Assembly: GCF_041380365.1 (NCBI RefSeq)
Contig: NZ_CP159981.1
Location: forward strand, 744,001-808,000
Direction: 5' to 3'
Length of the DNA: 64,000 bases
Origin: Buchananella sp. 14KM1171
GTDB taxonomy: Bacteria > Actinomycetota > Actinomycetes > Actinomycetales > Actinomycetaceae
Position numbers and translations under genes: made by a program. Below the pieces are notes generated by a model. That model saw only the letters and a list, made by a program, of their open reading frames with translations. It made no database searches and was not told where the DNA came from. Positions 8,063 to 16,683 of the stretch are shown here, in pieces (the stretch's first letter is position 1; every line of letters starts with the position of its first letter).

Positions 8063-11000
8063 TCACTTCACCAGGGCCTCCAGTGCGCGCTGCACGGACT
8101 GGGTGACCGAGGCGGTACCGCCAGCGATCACAACCTTGGCTCCGTCCACCGAGCCGATGTAGGCGGAGGTGGACTTCGGCAGGGCGCTGCGCAGGGTCAG
8201 CACCAGCACGCCGTCCTTCTGCGCGACGTAGGCGCCGGCAGCCAGGGAGTCGGCGTAGACGGCTCCGGAAGCCACACCGATGAGCTTGGCGTTCGCACCG
8301 AACATCTGCGCCACCTTGGTGGCGGTCTCGTAACGGTCTCCGCCGATGACCTGCTGGAACACCGGGCCCACCACGGTGGAACGCTTGACCGCGGTAGCGG
8401 CCTTGCCACCGACGGCAACGACCTCAGCGGAGGAGTTGCTCAGGTAGGTCACCGTGGCCTTGGGCAGGGTGGCACCGTCGGTGAGCAGCAGGGCACCACC
8501 GTTGCGGAACGCGACCGCACCCACCGCCAGGGCGTCGGCGAACTCGTTGCCGTCCACCAGGAACAGCTTGTCCAGGCCGCCCTTCAGCTCGCTGATGTGG
8601 CCGGTGACGGCCGCAGCGGTGTCGAAGCGGGAGGAACCGGCCAGGCGCAGGGTGTCGATGCCAGCGGCCTTCAGCTCGGCGACCACGGAGGGCTTGACCG
8701 AGTTGACGCCACCGACGACCACGACGCGCTTGACACCGTTGGCCTTGAGCTCGGCGAGAACCGCCGGGTCCAGCTTGCCCGGGTTGGTCAGCAGGACCGG
8801 GGCGTTCAGGGCGTCCGCCAGCGGGGTGGCGGCCAGGCCGTCGGCGAAGCCGAGGGCGGAGGCCAGCACCACGTCGGTGGACTCGAACTCGCCGGCCTTG
8901 TACATCTCCAGCGCGGTCGAGACGCGGTCGGCGCCGGCGATGCGCTCGACGTTGCCGGGAACGCTCGGAGTAGACGGCGCCGGGGTCGAGGACGGAGCCG
9001 GGGTCGCAGACGGCGCCGGGGTCGAGGACGGAGCCGGGGTCGAGGACGGCGCCGGAGTCGAGGACGGAGCCGGGTTAGTCGGCGCCGGGGTCGCAGACGG
9101 AGCCGGGGTCGCGGTCGGCTCGGTCGCCTTCTCCACACCGCCCAGGCGCAGCTCGCCGAGGGTGGTGAACTGGTCGTTGTTCCAGGAGTTGGTGGCCAGG
9201 ACGCGCACGTAGCGGGCGGCAACCTTCGGGAACGTGGTGCAGTTCTGCGCCGTGGAGACACACTGGAAGATGTTCTCGCCAGCGTTGTTCGGGCCCTGCA
9301 GGGAGACGTGGTCAACCCAGTCACGCCCGTTGGTGGACACCTGGAACTTGAAGTCCTTGATCCGGCCGTTGGCGTTGCCCGCGCGAGCGCGCAGCGACAC
9401 ACCGGTCAGGTCGTAGGTCTTGCCCAGGTCCAGGGCGATCCAGTGCGGGTGGCCGGGGACGTTGCCGCCGCTCCAGCGGGAGTGCCAGAAGGTGGCGGCG
9501 TTGCCGTCAACGGCGTAGCGGGCCAGGGCGACCTCGGAGGCGCTGTTCTCCTCAGAGTCAGCGGTGATCGCGGACGCAGGCAGCTTGGTCAGGTCGATCG
9601 GGTTCTCCAGCGGGAGGCGGTCGGAGATGACCTTCAGCGGGGCGCTCGCGGTGCACTTGGCGCCGGTGGAGTCCACCTGCTCCAGGGTGATGGTGTGGTT
9701 ACCGCCGTAGGTGTTCAGCTCGATCGGGAAGGTGCGGCTCAGGTCGCCATCCTCGTTGGTCATCAGCTTGCCGATGACCTTGTCGCCGATCTTGACGGTG
9801 ACCAGGGAATCGCTCATGAAGCCACTGGCGGTAACGCGCGGCCAAGCGTCCGGCTTGACCTCGGTAGCGTCGAGCTCCATCACCACTTCGGCACCACAGC
9901 GCACGATCGGGGCCTTGACGACCGGGACCTGCACGTCTGCGGCAACCTTCACGGCGGACTGGACGGTGGAGCCGTCGGAGCCCTTGATGGTGACCAGGTA
10001 GGTGCCCGCAGTGGCGTAGGTGTGCTCGGCGGACAGCTCGTAGAGGCCGGAACCAAAGGTGACGTTACGCGGCATCTTGGTGGTGACCGTGGCGGCCACC
10101 TCCGGGGTGTTGTCGCCGAAGTTGATCGTGTAGGTCAGCTTGCCGTTCACGGCGGCGACGGTGGCGCCGCCGGGGTCAGAGGAGTTGGCCTTGCGGATGC
10201 CGTTGTTGTCCAGCACGGTGCCGGGGGCGGCAACCACACCGACGGTGAGGGTGCGGCCCTCGCCGGGCTTGGCGACGGTCGGCACACCGGCGGCGGAGTA
10301 CTGCCACGCGGCCTTGGGGCCGTCGTAGTAGTTCTGGTCGCCGTAGGTCAGGCGCTGCATGTGCGCGGCCATGCGGGCGCGGAAGCCGGGCAGGTCACGC
10401 TTGGCCTGCGGGGTCCAGCCGATCTCGGCGTGGGAGGTAGCGCGCGGCATGAGCATGAACTCGACGTTGCGGCCGCCGCGGAAGGTCTCGGACCACATCG
10501 GGCCCTCCACGCCGATAACACCGGCCTCGCCCACGCCCGGGACGGTCACGGCCGGGTCCCAGTTGTAGTACTTGTCGAAGTCACCGGTGCCGGACCAGGT
10601 CAGGCCGATCGGGGTCTCCGGGGTGTACTTCATGTCCAGGTAGGCGGCGTTGGACTTGGAGACGACCACCTTGGCACCGGCCTGCACGGCCTTGGTGGTG
10701 TGGGTGGTGGAGCCGTACCAGTACTGCACGACGTCGCCGTCACCCAGGTCGGCCTCGGCGATCTCGTTCCAACCCATGGCCTTCTTGCCGGTGGACTTGA
10801 CGATGTTGACGATGCGCAGAACCGTGGCGGCGTAGACGGGGTGACCGAAACGCTGGGCCATCTTGTGCGGCTCGTCACCGCCCATGTGCATGATCGGCCC
10901 GTCGGTCATGGCGGCGAGCTGCGTGAAGACGTGGGTGAGGAAGCGCCAGGTGTGCTCGCTGTTCGGGTCCAGGTAGGAGTTACCGACGTCCCCGGTGCTG

Positions 11001-12472
11001 TGCTGGGCGTCGGTCACGGTCCCGCCACCGTTGAAGGACGAGCCCTCGGTGTTCAGCTGCGGGATGGCGTGCAGGGCGGCCTGCATGTGACCGGGGGCGT
11101 CGATCTCGGGAACGATGGTGATGCCGCGGTCCTTGGCGTACTTGACCAGGTCGCGGTACTCGGCCTGGGTGTAGAAGCCGGTGCGGCCGATCTCGTCCTG
11201 GTAGTTGATGATGCTGCCGTTGTCGAAGCGGTGGCCGGCCATGGCGGTGCGGCCGGAGACCTTGGTCAGCAGGGTGTAGTCGATGGTGTCGCCCTCGACG
11301 CGGCCCTCGTTGGTGATCTCGATGCGCCAGCCCTGGTCGTCGGCCAGGTGCAGGTGCAGGTAGCTCATCTTCACGTCGGCCATGGAGTCGATGACCTTCT
11401 TGACCTCAGCGGGGGTCACGAAGGAGCGCGCCGGGTCCAGCATCGCGGAGCGGTAGGCGAAGCGCGGGGCGTCGGTGATGGTCACGGCCGGGGCAACCCA
11501 GTCGGTGTAGACCAGGGTGCGGGAGTAGACCGCGGCCGGGAAGAGCTGCTTGAGGGTACGGGTGCCGTTCCACAGGCCGTGGCGGTTGCGGGCCTCGATG
11601 GTCACGCCGGCCTTGGCGACGGTCAGGCCGTAGGCCTCGTCGCCGGTCAGCCCGCCGGTGTTGGCGTCGGCCGCCACCTTCAGGGTGATGTGGCCGGTGC
11701 CGGTGGCGGAGTCCGCCACCTCGAGGTCGGCGCCGGTGGAGGCGCGCAGCTCGGCGGCCAGCAGGTCGGCGACCTCACGGGCCTTCTCGCCCTGGGCGAC
11801 GATCTTGGTGTCGTGGGAAAGGGCGAATCCTTCGCCCTCGCCCCACGCGACGTTCACGGGCAGCGGGATGAGGGCGGGCTTGTCGATGCCCGGCACCACG
11901 GGGGCGGGCTCGGGGCCGTCCCACACCTCGAACTCAAACAGGCTCATGCCGTACTTGATTCCTCCGAAGGGCACGCGGCCCATACCCTGCATGCGCACGT
12001 ACTTCCACGTCTGGCTGGCGACGTCCGTCTTGAAGGTGATCTTCTGGGGCGTGTCGTTCGCAACCGTCGTGGTCGGGCAGTCTGCCTGCAGCGTGTCGGT
12101 GGCGTGGGTCCAGGCCGTCCCGTCGTTGGAGACGTCGATGCGGAAGGTGGGAGAGCAGGCGCGCTCCCAGTAGATGTTGACGTGGTCAACGCGCGTCGGG
12201 TTGGCCAGCTGAGCCTGGATCCAGGCATTGTCGGCGGCGTTGGAGGACCAGCGGGTGGTCTTGTCTCCATCGGCGCCCATGGCAACGGTCCAGCGACCGT
12301 CACTGACCTCGGTTCCAGATGCCGTGATCGTGCCCCCGTTGGCGGGGAGGGCTAGGTTCTTCGCTTCCGCGGCCAGGGCGGTGCCCCCCACAAAAGCGCT
12401 TGTGATTCCTGTTAAGGCGAGCGAAAGAGCCGCGAGGGCTGCTATCCGCGACCGTCGGCTTGTATGCGTCAT
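8063..12472 (-). CDS. Secreted GH20 beta-N-acetylhexosaminidase with wall-binding repeats
   Basis: A 1469-residue exo-glycosidase expected to remove terminal GlcNAc or GalNAc. Signal peptide at residues 1-35 (ending TALAAEA). An N-terminal discoidin-like module (45-185) precedes a GH20 N-domain and barrel (about 200-700). The barrel carries HLHLADDQGW, VPEIDAPGH and the catalytic Asp533-Glu534 pair in HMGGDEPHK. PKD-like and further beta-sandwich modules follow, then an F5/8-type C module (GNAATFWHSRW), a Pro/Ala/Ser/Thr stalk and three cell-wall-binding type 2 repeats (AGADRVSTALEM, AGSSRFDTAAAV, GGDRYETATKVA). GGAG lies 12 nt before the ATG. With the neighbouring GH35 enzyme it could act in sequence on galactose-GlcNAc antennae of host glycoproteins, which is an inference from the pairing. 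Confidence 0.94.
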   Translation of the reverse strand: MTHTSRRSRIAALAALSLALTGITSAFVGGTALAAEAKNLALPANGGTITASGTEVSDGRWTVAMGADGDKTTRWSSNAADNAWIQAQLANPTRVDHVNIYWERACSPTFRIDVSNDGTAWTHATDTLQADCPTTTVANDTPQKITFKTDVASQTWKYVRMQGMGRVPFGGIKYGMSLFEFEVWDGPEPAPVVPGIDKPALIPLPVNVAWGEGEGFALSHDTKIVAQGEKAREVADLLAAELRASTGADLEVADSATGTGHITLKVAADANTGGLTGDEAYGLTVAKAGVTIEARNRHGLWNGTRTLKQLFPAAVYSRTLVYTDWVAPAVTITDAPRFAYRSAMLDPARSFVTPAEVKKVIDSMADVKMSYLHLHLADDQGWRIEITNEGRVEGDTIDYTLLTKVSGRTAMAGHRFDNGSIINYQDEIGRTGFYTQAEYRDLVKYAKDRGITIVPEIDAPGHMQAALHAIPQLNTEGSSFNGGGTVTDAQHSTGDVGNSYLDPNSEHTWRFLTHVFTQLAAMTDGPIMHMGGDEPHKMAQRFGHPVYAATVLRIVNIVKSTGKKAMGWNEIAEADLGDGDVVQYWYGSTTHTTKAVQAGAKVVVSKSNAAYLDMKYTPETPIGLTWSGTGDFDKYYNWDPAVTVPGVGEAGVIGVEGPMWSETFRGGRNVEFMLMPRATSHAEIGWTPQAKRDLPGFRARMAAHMQRLTYGDQNYYDGPKAAWQYSAAGVPTVAKPGEGRTLTVGVVAAPGTVLDNNGIRKANSSDPGGATVAAVNGKLTYTINFGDNTPEVAATVTTKMPRNVTFGSGLYELSAEHTYATAGTYLVTIKGSDGSTVQSAVKVAADVQVPVVKAPIVRCGAEVVMELDATEVKPDAWPRVTASGFMSDSLVTVKIGDKVIGKLMTNEDGDLSRTFPIELNTYGGNHTITLEQVDSTGAKCTASAPLKVISDRLPLENPIDLTKLPASAITADSEENSASEVALARYAVDGNAATFWHSRWSGGNVPGHPHWIALDLGKTYDLTGVSLRARAGNANGRIKDFKFQVSTNGRDWVDHVSLQGPNNAGENIFQCVSTAQNCTTFPKVAARYVRVLATNSWNNDQFTTLGELRLGGVEKATEPTATPAPSATPAPTNPAPSSTPAPSSTPAPSSTPAPSATPAPSSTPAPSTPSVPGNVERIAGADRVSTALEMYKAGEFESTDVVLASALGFADGLAATPLADALNAPVLLTNPGKLDPAVLAELKANGVKRVVVVGGVNSVKPSVVAELKAAGIDTLRLAGSSRFDTAAAVTGHISELKGGLDKLFLVDGNEFADALAVGAVAFRNGGALLLTDGATLPKATVTYLSNSSAEVVAVGGKAATAVKRSTVVGPVFQQVIGGDRYETATKVAQMFGANAKLIGVASGAVYADSLAAGAYVAQKDGVLVLTLRSALPKSTSAYIGSVDGAKVVIAGGTASVTQSVQRALEALVK
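8974..9112 (-). repeat. Degenerate 15-18 bp repeats coding the GH20 stalk
   Basis: Short units such as GACGGCGCCGGGGTCGAG repeat imperfectly and encode a PAPSSTPAPSAT-type stalk between the discoidin module and the wall-binding repeats. It plays the same role as the GH35 stalk but has a different sequence. Confidence 0.85.
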
Positions 12473-12572
12473 TGCTTACCAATTCTCCAGTCGTGAGTGA
12501 CGCCGGCGTTGGCGAAACACTGTCGAGTATTGTCGCACTGCCCCGTCTATCGGTCTACTCCCGGCCCGGAAA

Positions 12573-12592
12573 TGGACGACGTTTCTCCCGCC
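12573..12592 (+). repeat. Dispersed 20-bp element, copy 1 (intergenic)
   Basis: TGGACGACGTTTCTCCCGCC lies in the 225-bp gap upstream of the GH20 gene. It matches the consensus TGGACGACGTTSCGCCCGCC described in the findings. Confidence 0.6.
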
Positions 12593-12640
12593 TAGTGCAT
12601 CAGGAAACGAATTGCGGCGTGGCCTATTTCACAGACAAAT

Positions 12641-12680
12641 ACGGGTGGGGTGCGGGCCTTTTGGCCCGCACCCCACCCGT
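12641..12680 (-). terminator. Terminator of mdh
   Basis: A perfect 18-bp stem (ACGGGTGGGGTGCGGGCC and its complement) with a TTTT loop lies 17 bp past the mdh stop. The minus-strand continuation ATTTGTCT is moderately T-rich. It probably also insulates the GH20 promoter. Confidence 0.8.
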
Positions 12681-12697
12681 GGGTTGGTTATTCAGCC

Positions 12698-13768
<1,071 letters not shown>

Positions 13769-13795
13769 TCAGGGACCAATTGCCCCGGCTTTTCT

Positions 13796-14092
13796 TTACA
13801 GGACGCCGGTGGAGGCGCTCAGGCTGGAGAGCACCCAGATGGACAGGGCGGCCCCGAACAGCACGATGGCGTCCAGCCAGGGGCGCTGGCGCGCCGAGAG
13901 CCACGGCGAGTGGCCGGGGGCCAGGCGGGCCACAGCCACCCCGACCAGGATCACGGCCAGCAGCCGCAGCGCCGCCAGGGCGCCGGAGAGCAGGGCGGCC
14001 GCGGCCACGCACGCCACGCCCACCACCAGGCCGAGGGCCAGGGGGCCCGCCAGCGCCGGTGGCTTGCGTTCGTGCGCGCCGCGGCCTGCCAT
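13796..14092 (-). CDS. DUF3017 small membrane protein
   Basis: A 98-residue integral membrane protein of unknown role. Three hydrophobic segments are visible (about 15-40, 42-60 and 75-93), with basic residues at the N-terminus and in the loop SARQRPW. Size, topology and position directly after purH match the actinobacterial DUF3017 family. Its ATG is one base past the purH stop codon, so it is probably translationally coupled to purH. Nothing in the sequence suggests an enzymatic function; a link to purine metabolism rests only on gene order. Confidence 0.8.
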   Translation of the reverse strand: MAGRGAHERKPPALAGPLALGLVVGVACVAAAALLSGALAALRLLAVILVGVAVARLAPGHSPWLSARQRPWLDAIVLFGAALSIWVLSSLSASTGVL

Positions 14093-14093
14093 G

Positions 14094-15803
14094 TCAGTGC
14101 GCGAAGTGGCGGGTGCCGGTCAGGTAGAGCGTGATGCCGGCGGCGCGGGCCGCGTCGATCACTTCCTCGTCGCGCACGGAGCCGCCGGGCTGCACCACGG
14201 CGGTGACGCCGGCGTCGATGAGGATCTGCAGGCCGTCGGCGAAGGGGAAGAAGGCGTCGGAGGCGGCCACGGCGCCGCGCGCCCGCTCCGGGGCGGCCGC
14301 GTCGGCCTGGCCGCGCGCGCCCCCCACGCCGGCCTCCGCGGCGGCGTCCCCGGTGGTGCGGGCCCCCAGGGTGTTGGCGCGCTCCACCGCCAGGCGGCAG
14401 GAGTCCACGCGGTTGACCTGGCCCATGCCGATCCCGACGGTGGCACCGTCCTTGGCCAGCAGGATCGCGTTGGAGCGCACCGCGCGCACGGAGCGCCACG
14501 CGAACTCCAGGTCCGCCAGCGTGGCCGCGTCGGCGGCCTCGCCTGCGGCCAGGGTCCAGTTGGCGGGCGCGTCGCCCTCGGCGTCGATCACGTCCACGGC
14601 CTGGGCTAGCAGGCCACCGGAGATCGGCTTGACCTCCACGCCGCCGCGCACCGGGTTGCCCACCTCGAGCAGGCGCAGGTTCTTCTTGGCGGACAGCACC
14701 TCCAGGGCGGCGGGCTCGAAGCCGGGGGCGGCGATCACCTCGGTGAACACGCCCACCACCTGCTGCGCCATCTGGGCGGTGACCACCCGGTTGGTGGCGA
14801 TAACGCCGCCGAACGCGGAGACCGGGTCGCAGGCGTGGGCCTTGACGTAGGCCTCCTCGATGGTCTCCCCCACGGCCAGGCCGCACGGGTTGGCGTGCTT
14901 GATGATCGCCACGCAGGGGCGCTCGTGGTCGTAGGCGGCCCGCACCGCGGCGTCGGTGTCGGTGTAGTTGTTGAAGCTCATCTCCTTGCCCTGGAGCTGC
15001 TTGGCACCGGCCACGCCGACCCCTGCGGTGCCGTCCTCGTCGACGATCACCCACGCGGCCTGGTGCGGGTTCTCGCCGTAGCGCAGAGCGCGGGCCTCTC
15101 CCCCGTCCTCGGTGATGACGCGAACCAGCTCCTCCAGCTCGCCGGCCGCCTCGGCAGCGTCGTCCACGCCCTCGCCTAGCTCCTCCTCCAGCTGCTGGGC
15201 CAGGTAGGCGGAGACGGCGGCGTCGTAAGTAGCGGTGTGGGTGAAGGCCTCCAGGGCCAGCTCGCGTCGCTGCAGGAAGGTGAAGCCCTCGCCGGCGGCG
15301 GCAGCGGCCACCTCCTCGTAGCGGGCCGGGTCCACCACGATCGCCACGGACGGGTGGTTCTTGGCGGCGGCGCGCACCATGGTGGGCCCGCCGATGTCGA
15401 TCTGCTCCACGCAGGCGTCGTAGCCGGCGCCGCTGGCCACGGTCTGGGTGAAGGGGTAGAGGTTTACCACCACCAGGTCGAAGGCCGCGATGCCGAGGTC
15501 GGCGAGCTGGGTGACGTGGTCGTCCTTGCGGCGGTCGGCCAGGATGCCGGCGTGGACGGCCGGGTGCAGGGTCTTGACGCGGCCCTCCAGGCACTCGGGG
15601 AAGCCGGTGACCTGCTCCACGGGCGTGACGGGAACGCCGGCGCCGGCCAGCGTGGCGGCGGTGGAGCCGGTGGAGACGATCTCCACCCCGGCGGCGGCCA
15701 GCGCCTGGCCCAGCTCTACCAGGCCGGTCTTGTCGTAGACGGAGATGAGGGCGCGGCGCAGCGGCAGCACGTCCAGTTGGCGGGTGGGGGCAGTAACTTC
15801 CAT
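14094..15803 (-). CDS. purH: Bifunctional AICAR transformylase/IMP cyclohydrolase
   Basis: Catalyses the last two steps of IMP synthesis. The N-terminal IMP cyclohydrolase domain has [18 protein letters not shown] and [15 protein letters not shown]. The C-terminal AICAR formyltransferase domain has the Lys-His-Ala-Asn-Pro motif [17 protein letters not shown] and [17 protein letters not shown] precedes the ATG at 15803; the open frame continues upstream but has no comparable site. At 569 residues it is longer than many PurH. Part of the excess is an Ala/Gly-rich insertion of about 30 residues ([17 protein letters not shown] and on) just before [11 protein letters not shown], close to the transformylase active site. 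It is followed by the coupled DUF3017 gene and preceded by purN on the same strand. Confidence 0.95.
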   Translation of the reverse strand: MEVTAPTRQLDVLPLRRALISVYDKTGLVELGQALAAAGVEIVSTGSTAATLAGAGVPVTPVEQVTGFPECLEGRVKTLHPAVHAGILADRRKDDHVTQLADLGIAAFDLVVVNLYPFTQTVASGAGYDACVEQIDIGGPTMVRAAAKNHPSVAIVVDPARYEEVAAAAAGEGFTFLQRRELALEAFTHTATYDAAVSAYLAQQLEEELGEGVDDAAEAAGELEELVRVITEDGGEARALRYGENPHQAAWVIVDEDGTAGVGVAGAKQLQGKEMSFNNYTDTDAAVRAAYDHERPCVAIIKHANPCGLAVGETIEEAYVKAHACDPVSAFGGVIATNRVVTAQMAQQVVGVFTEVIAAPGFEPAALEVLSAKKNLRLLEVGNPVRGGVEVKPISGGLLAQAVDVIDAEGDAPANWTLAAGEAADAATLADLEFAWRSVRAVRSNAILLAKDGATVGIGMGQVNRVDSCRLAVERANTLGARTTGDAAAEAGVGGARGQADAAAPERARGAVAASDAFFPFADGLQILIDAGVTAVVQPGGSVRDEEVIDAARAAGITLYLTGTRHFAH

Positions 15804-15961
15804 GACTCTCCTTGCGTGTAGAGCCGGGCGCCCAGGCGGGCGACGCCCTTGCGGCAGTCTCTTGGCCACTCCCCGGTAGTGCCCTACCTGCGCCAGTTGT
15901 AGCCGCCGCCAGTCTACTAGCCGCACCCTGTTACGGCACCGCGCGGATTGGCCCGGCCGGG

Positions 15962-15981
15962 TGGACGACGCTGCCGCCCCG
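15962..15981 (+). repeat. Dispersed 20-bp element, copy 2 (intergenic)
   Basis: TGGACGACGCTGCCGCCCCG in the 241-bp gap between purN and purH. A weaker relative (GGGCGACGCCGCCGCCCCGC) lies about 58 bp downstream, and both continue into the same GCGCCCGGCT string, so this may be a local duplication. Confidence 0.5.
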
Positions 15982-16044
15982 CGCCCGGCTCAGGCGGCCG
16001 TTGCGTGGCCGACCGGTTGGGCGACGCCGCCGCCCCGCGCCCGG

Positions 16045-16683
16045 CTAGTGCCGCTCGTGCGCGGCGGGCCAGGTGGACTCGTCCAGGCTCCCGCTGGCCG
16101 CGATGGCCGCCACGCAGCGCACCAGCTGGGCGCGCTCGGCCACCTTGATCCGTTCGGTGAGGCGGTCGACGTCGTCTCCGGGCAGCACCGGCACGGCCAC
16201 CTGGGCCAGGATCCGGCCGGTGTCCACGCCCTCGTCCACCACGAACAGGGTGGCGCCGGCCAGCTTCACGCCGTAGGCAAGGGCGTCGGCCGGCCCGCTC
16301 ACCCCGGGGAAGGCCGGCAGGAGCGAGTTGTGCGTGTTGAGGGTGGCCCCGCCGAAGCGGGCCAGGAATGCCCGCCCCAGCAGCTTGAGGAAGCCGACGC
16401 TCACCACCAGGTCCGGCTCCCATTCGGCCACCGCCTCGGTGAGGGCGGCGTCCCAGTCGGCGCGCTGCGGGTAGTCCCCCAGCCGCACCACGGCGGTGGG
16501 CACGCCGGCGGTCGCGGCGATCTCCAGGGCGCCCACTCCGGCTCGATCCGTGGCCAGGCCCACCACCTCCATGTTCGGGTCGGTGGCTGCGGCGGCGATC
16601 AGGTCGCGCGCGTTGGAGCCGCCGCCGGAGGCCAGCAGGGCGATGCGCAGCGGTCCGCCGGTGGGGCGCAGGTTGTTCGTCAT
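16045..16683 (-). CDS. purN: Phosphoribosylglycinamide formyltransferase
   Basis: Transfers the formyl group of 10-formyl-THF to GAR in purine synthesis. The 212-residue protein has the phosphate-binding LLASGGGSNARDLI, the catalytic Asn-x-His in LNTHNSLLPAFPG and the late Asp in VVDEGVDTGRI. Two positions are unusual: the common HPSLLP reads HNSLLP, and the usual TVH before VDEG reads TLF; the catalytic Asn, His and Asp are retained. AGGAGAAGGA precedes the ATG at 16683, which overlaps the stop codon of the PerM-like gene (ATGA). This implies co-translation from a shared transcript. The gap of 241 bp to purH may hold a separate promoter. Confidence 0.94.
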   Translation of the reverse strand: MTNNLRPTGGPLRIALLASGGGSNARDLIAAAATDPNMEVVGLATDRAGVGALEIAATAGVPTAVVRLGDYPQRADWDAALTEAVAEWEPDLVVSVGFLKLLGRAFLARFGGATLNTHNSLLPAFPGVSGPADALAYGVKLAGATLFVVDEGVDTGRILAQVAVPVLPGDDVDRLTERIKVAERAQLVRCVAAIAASGSLDESTWPAAHERH

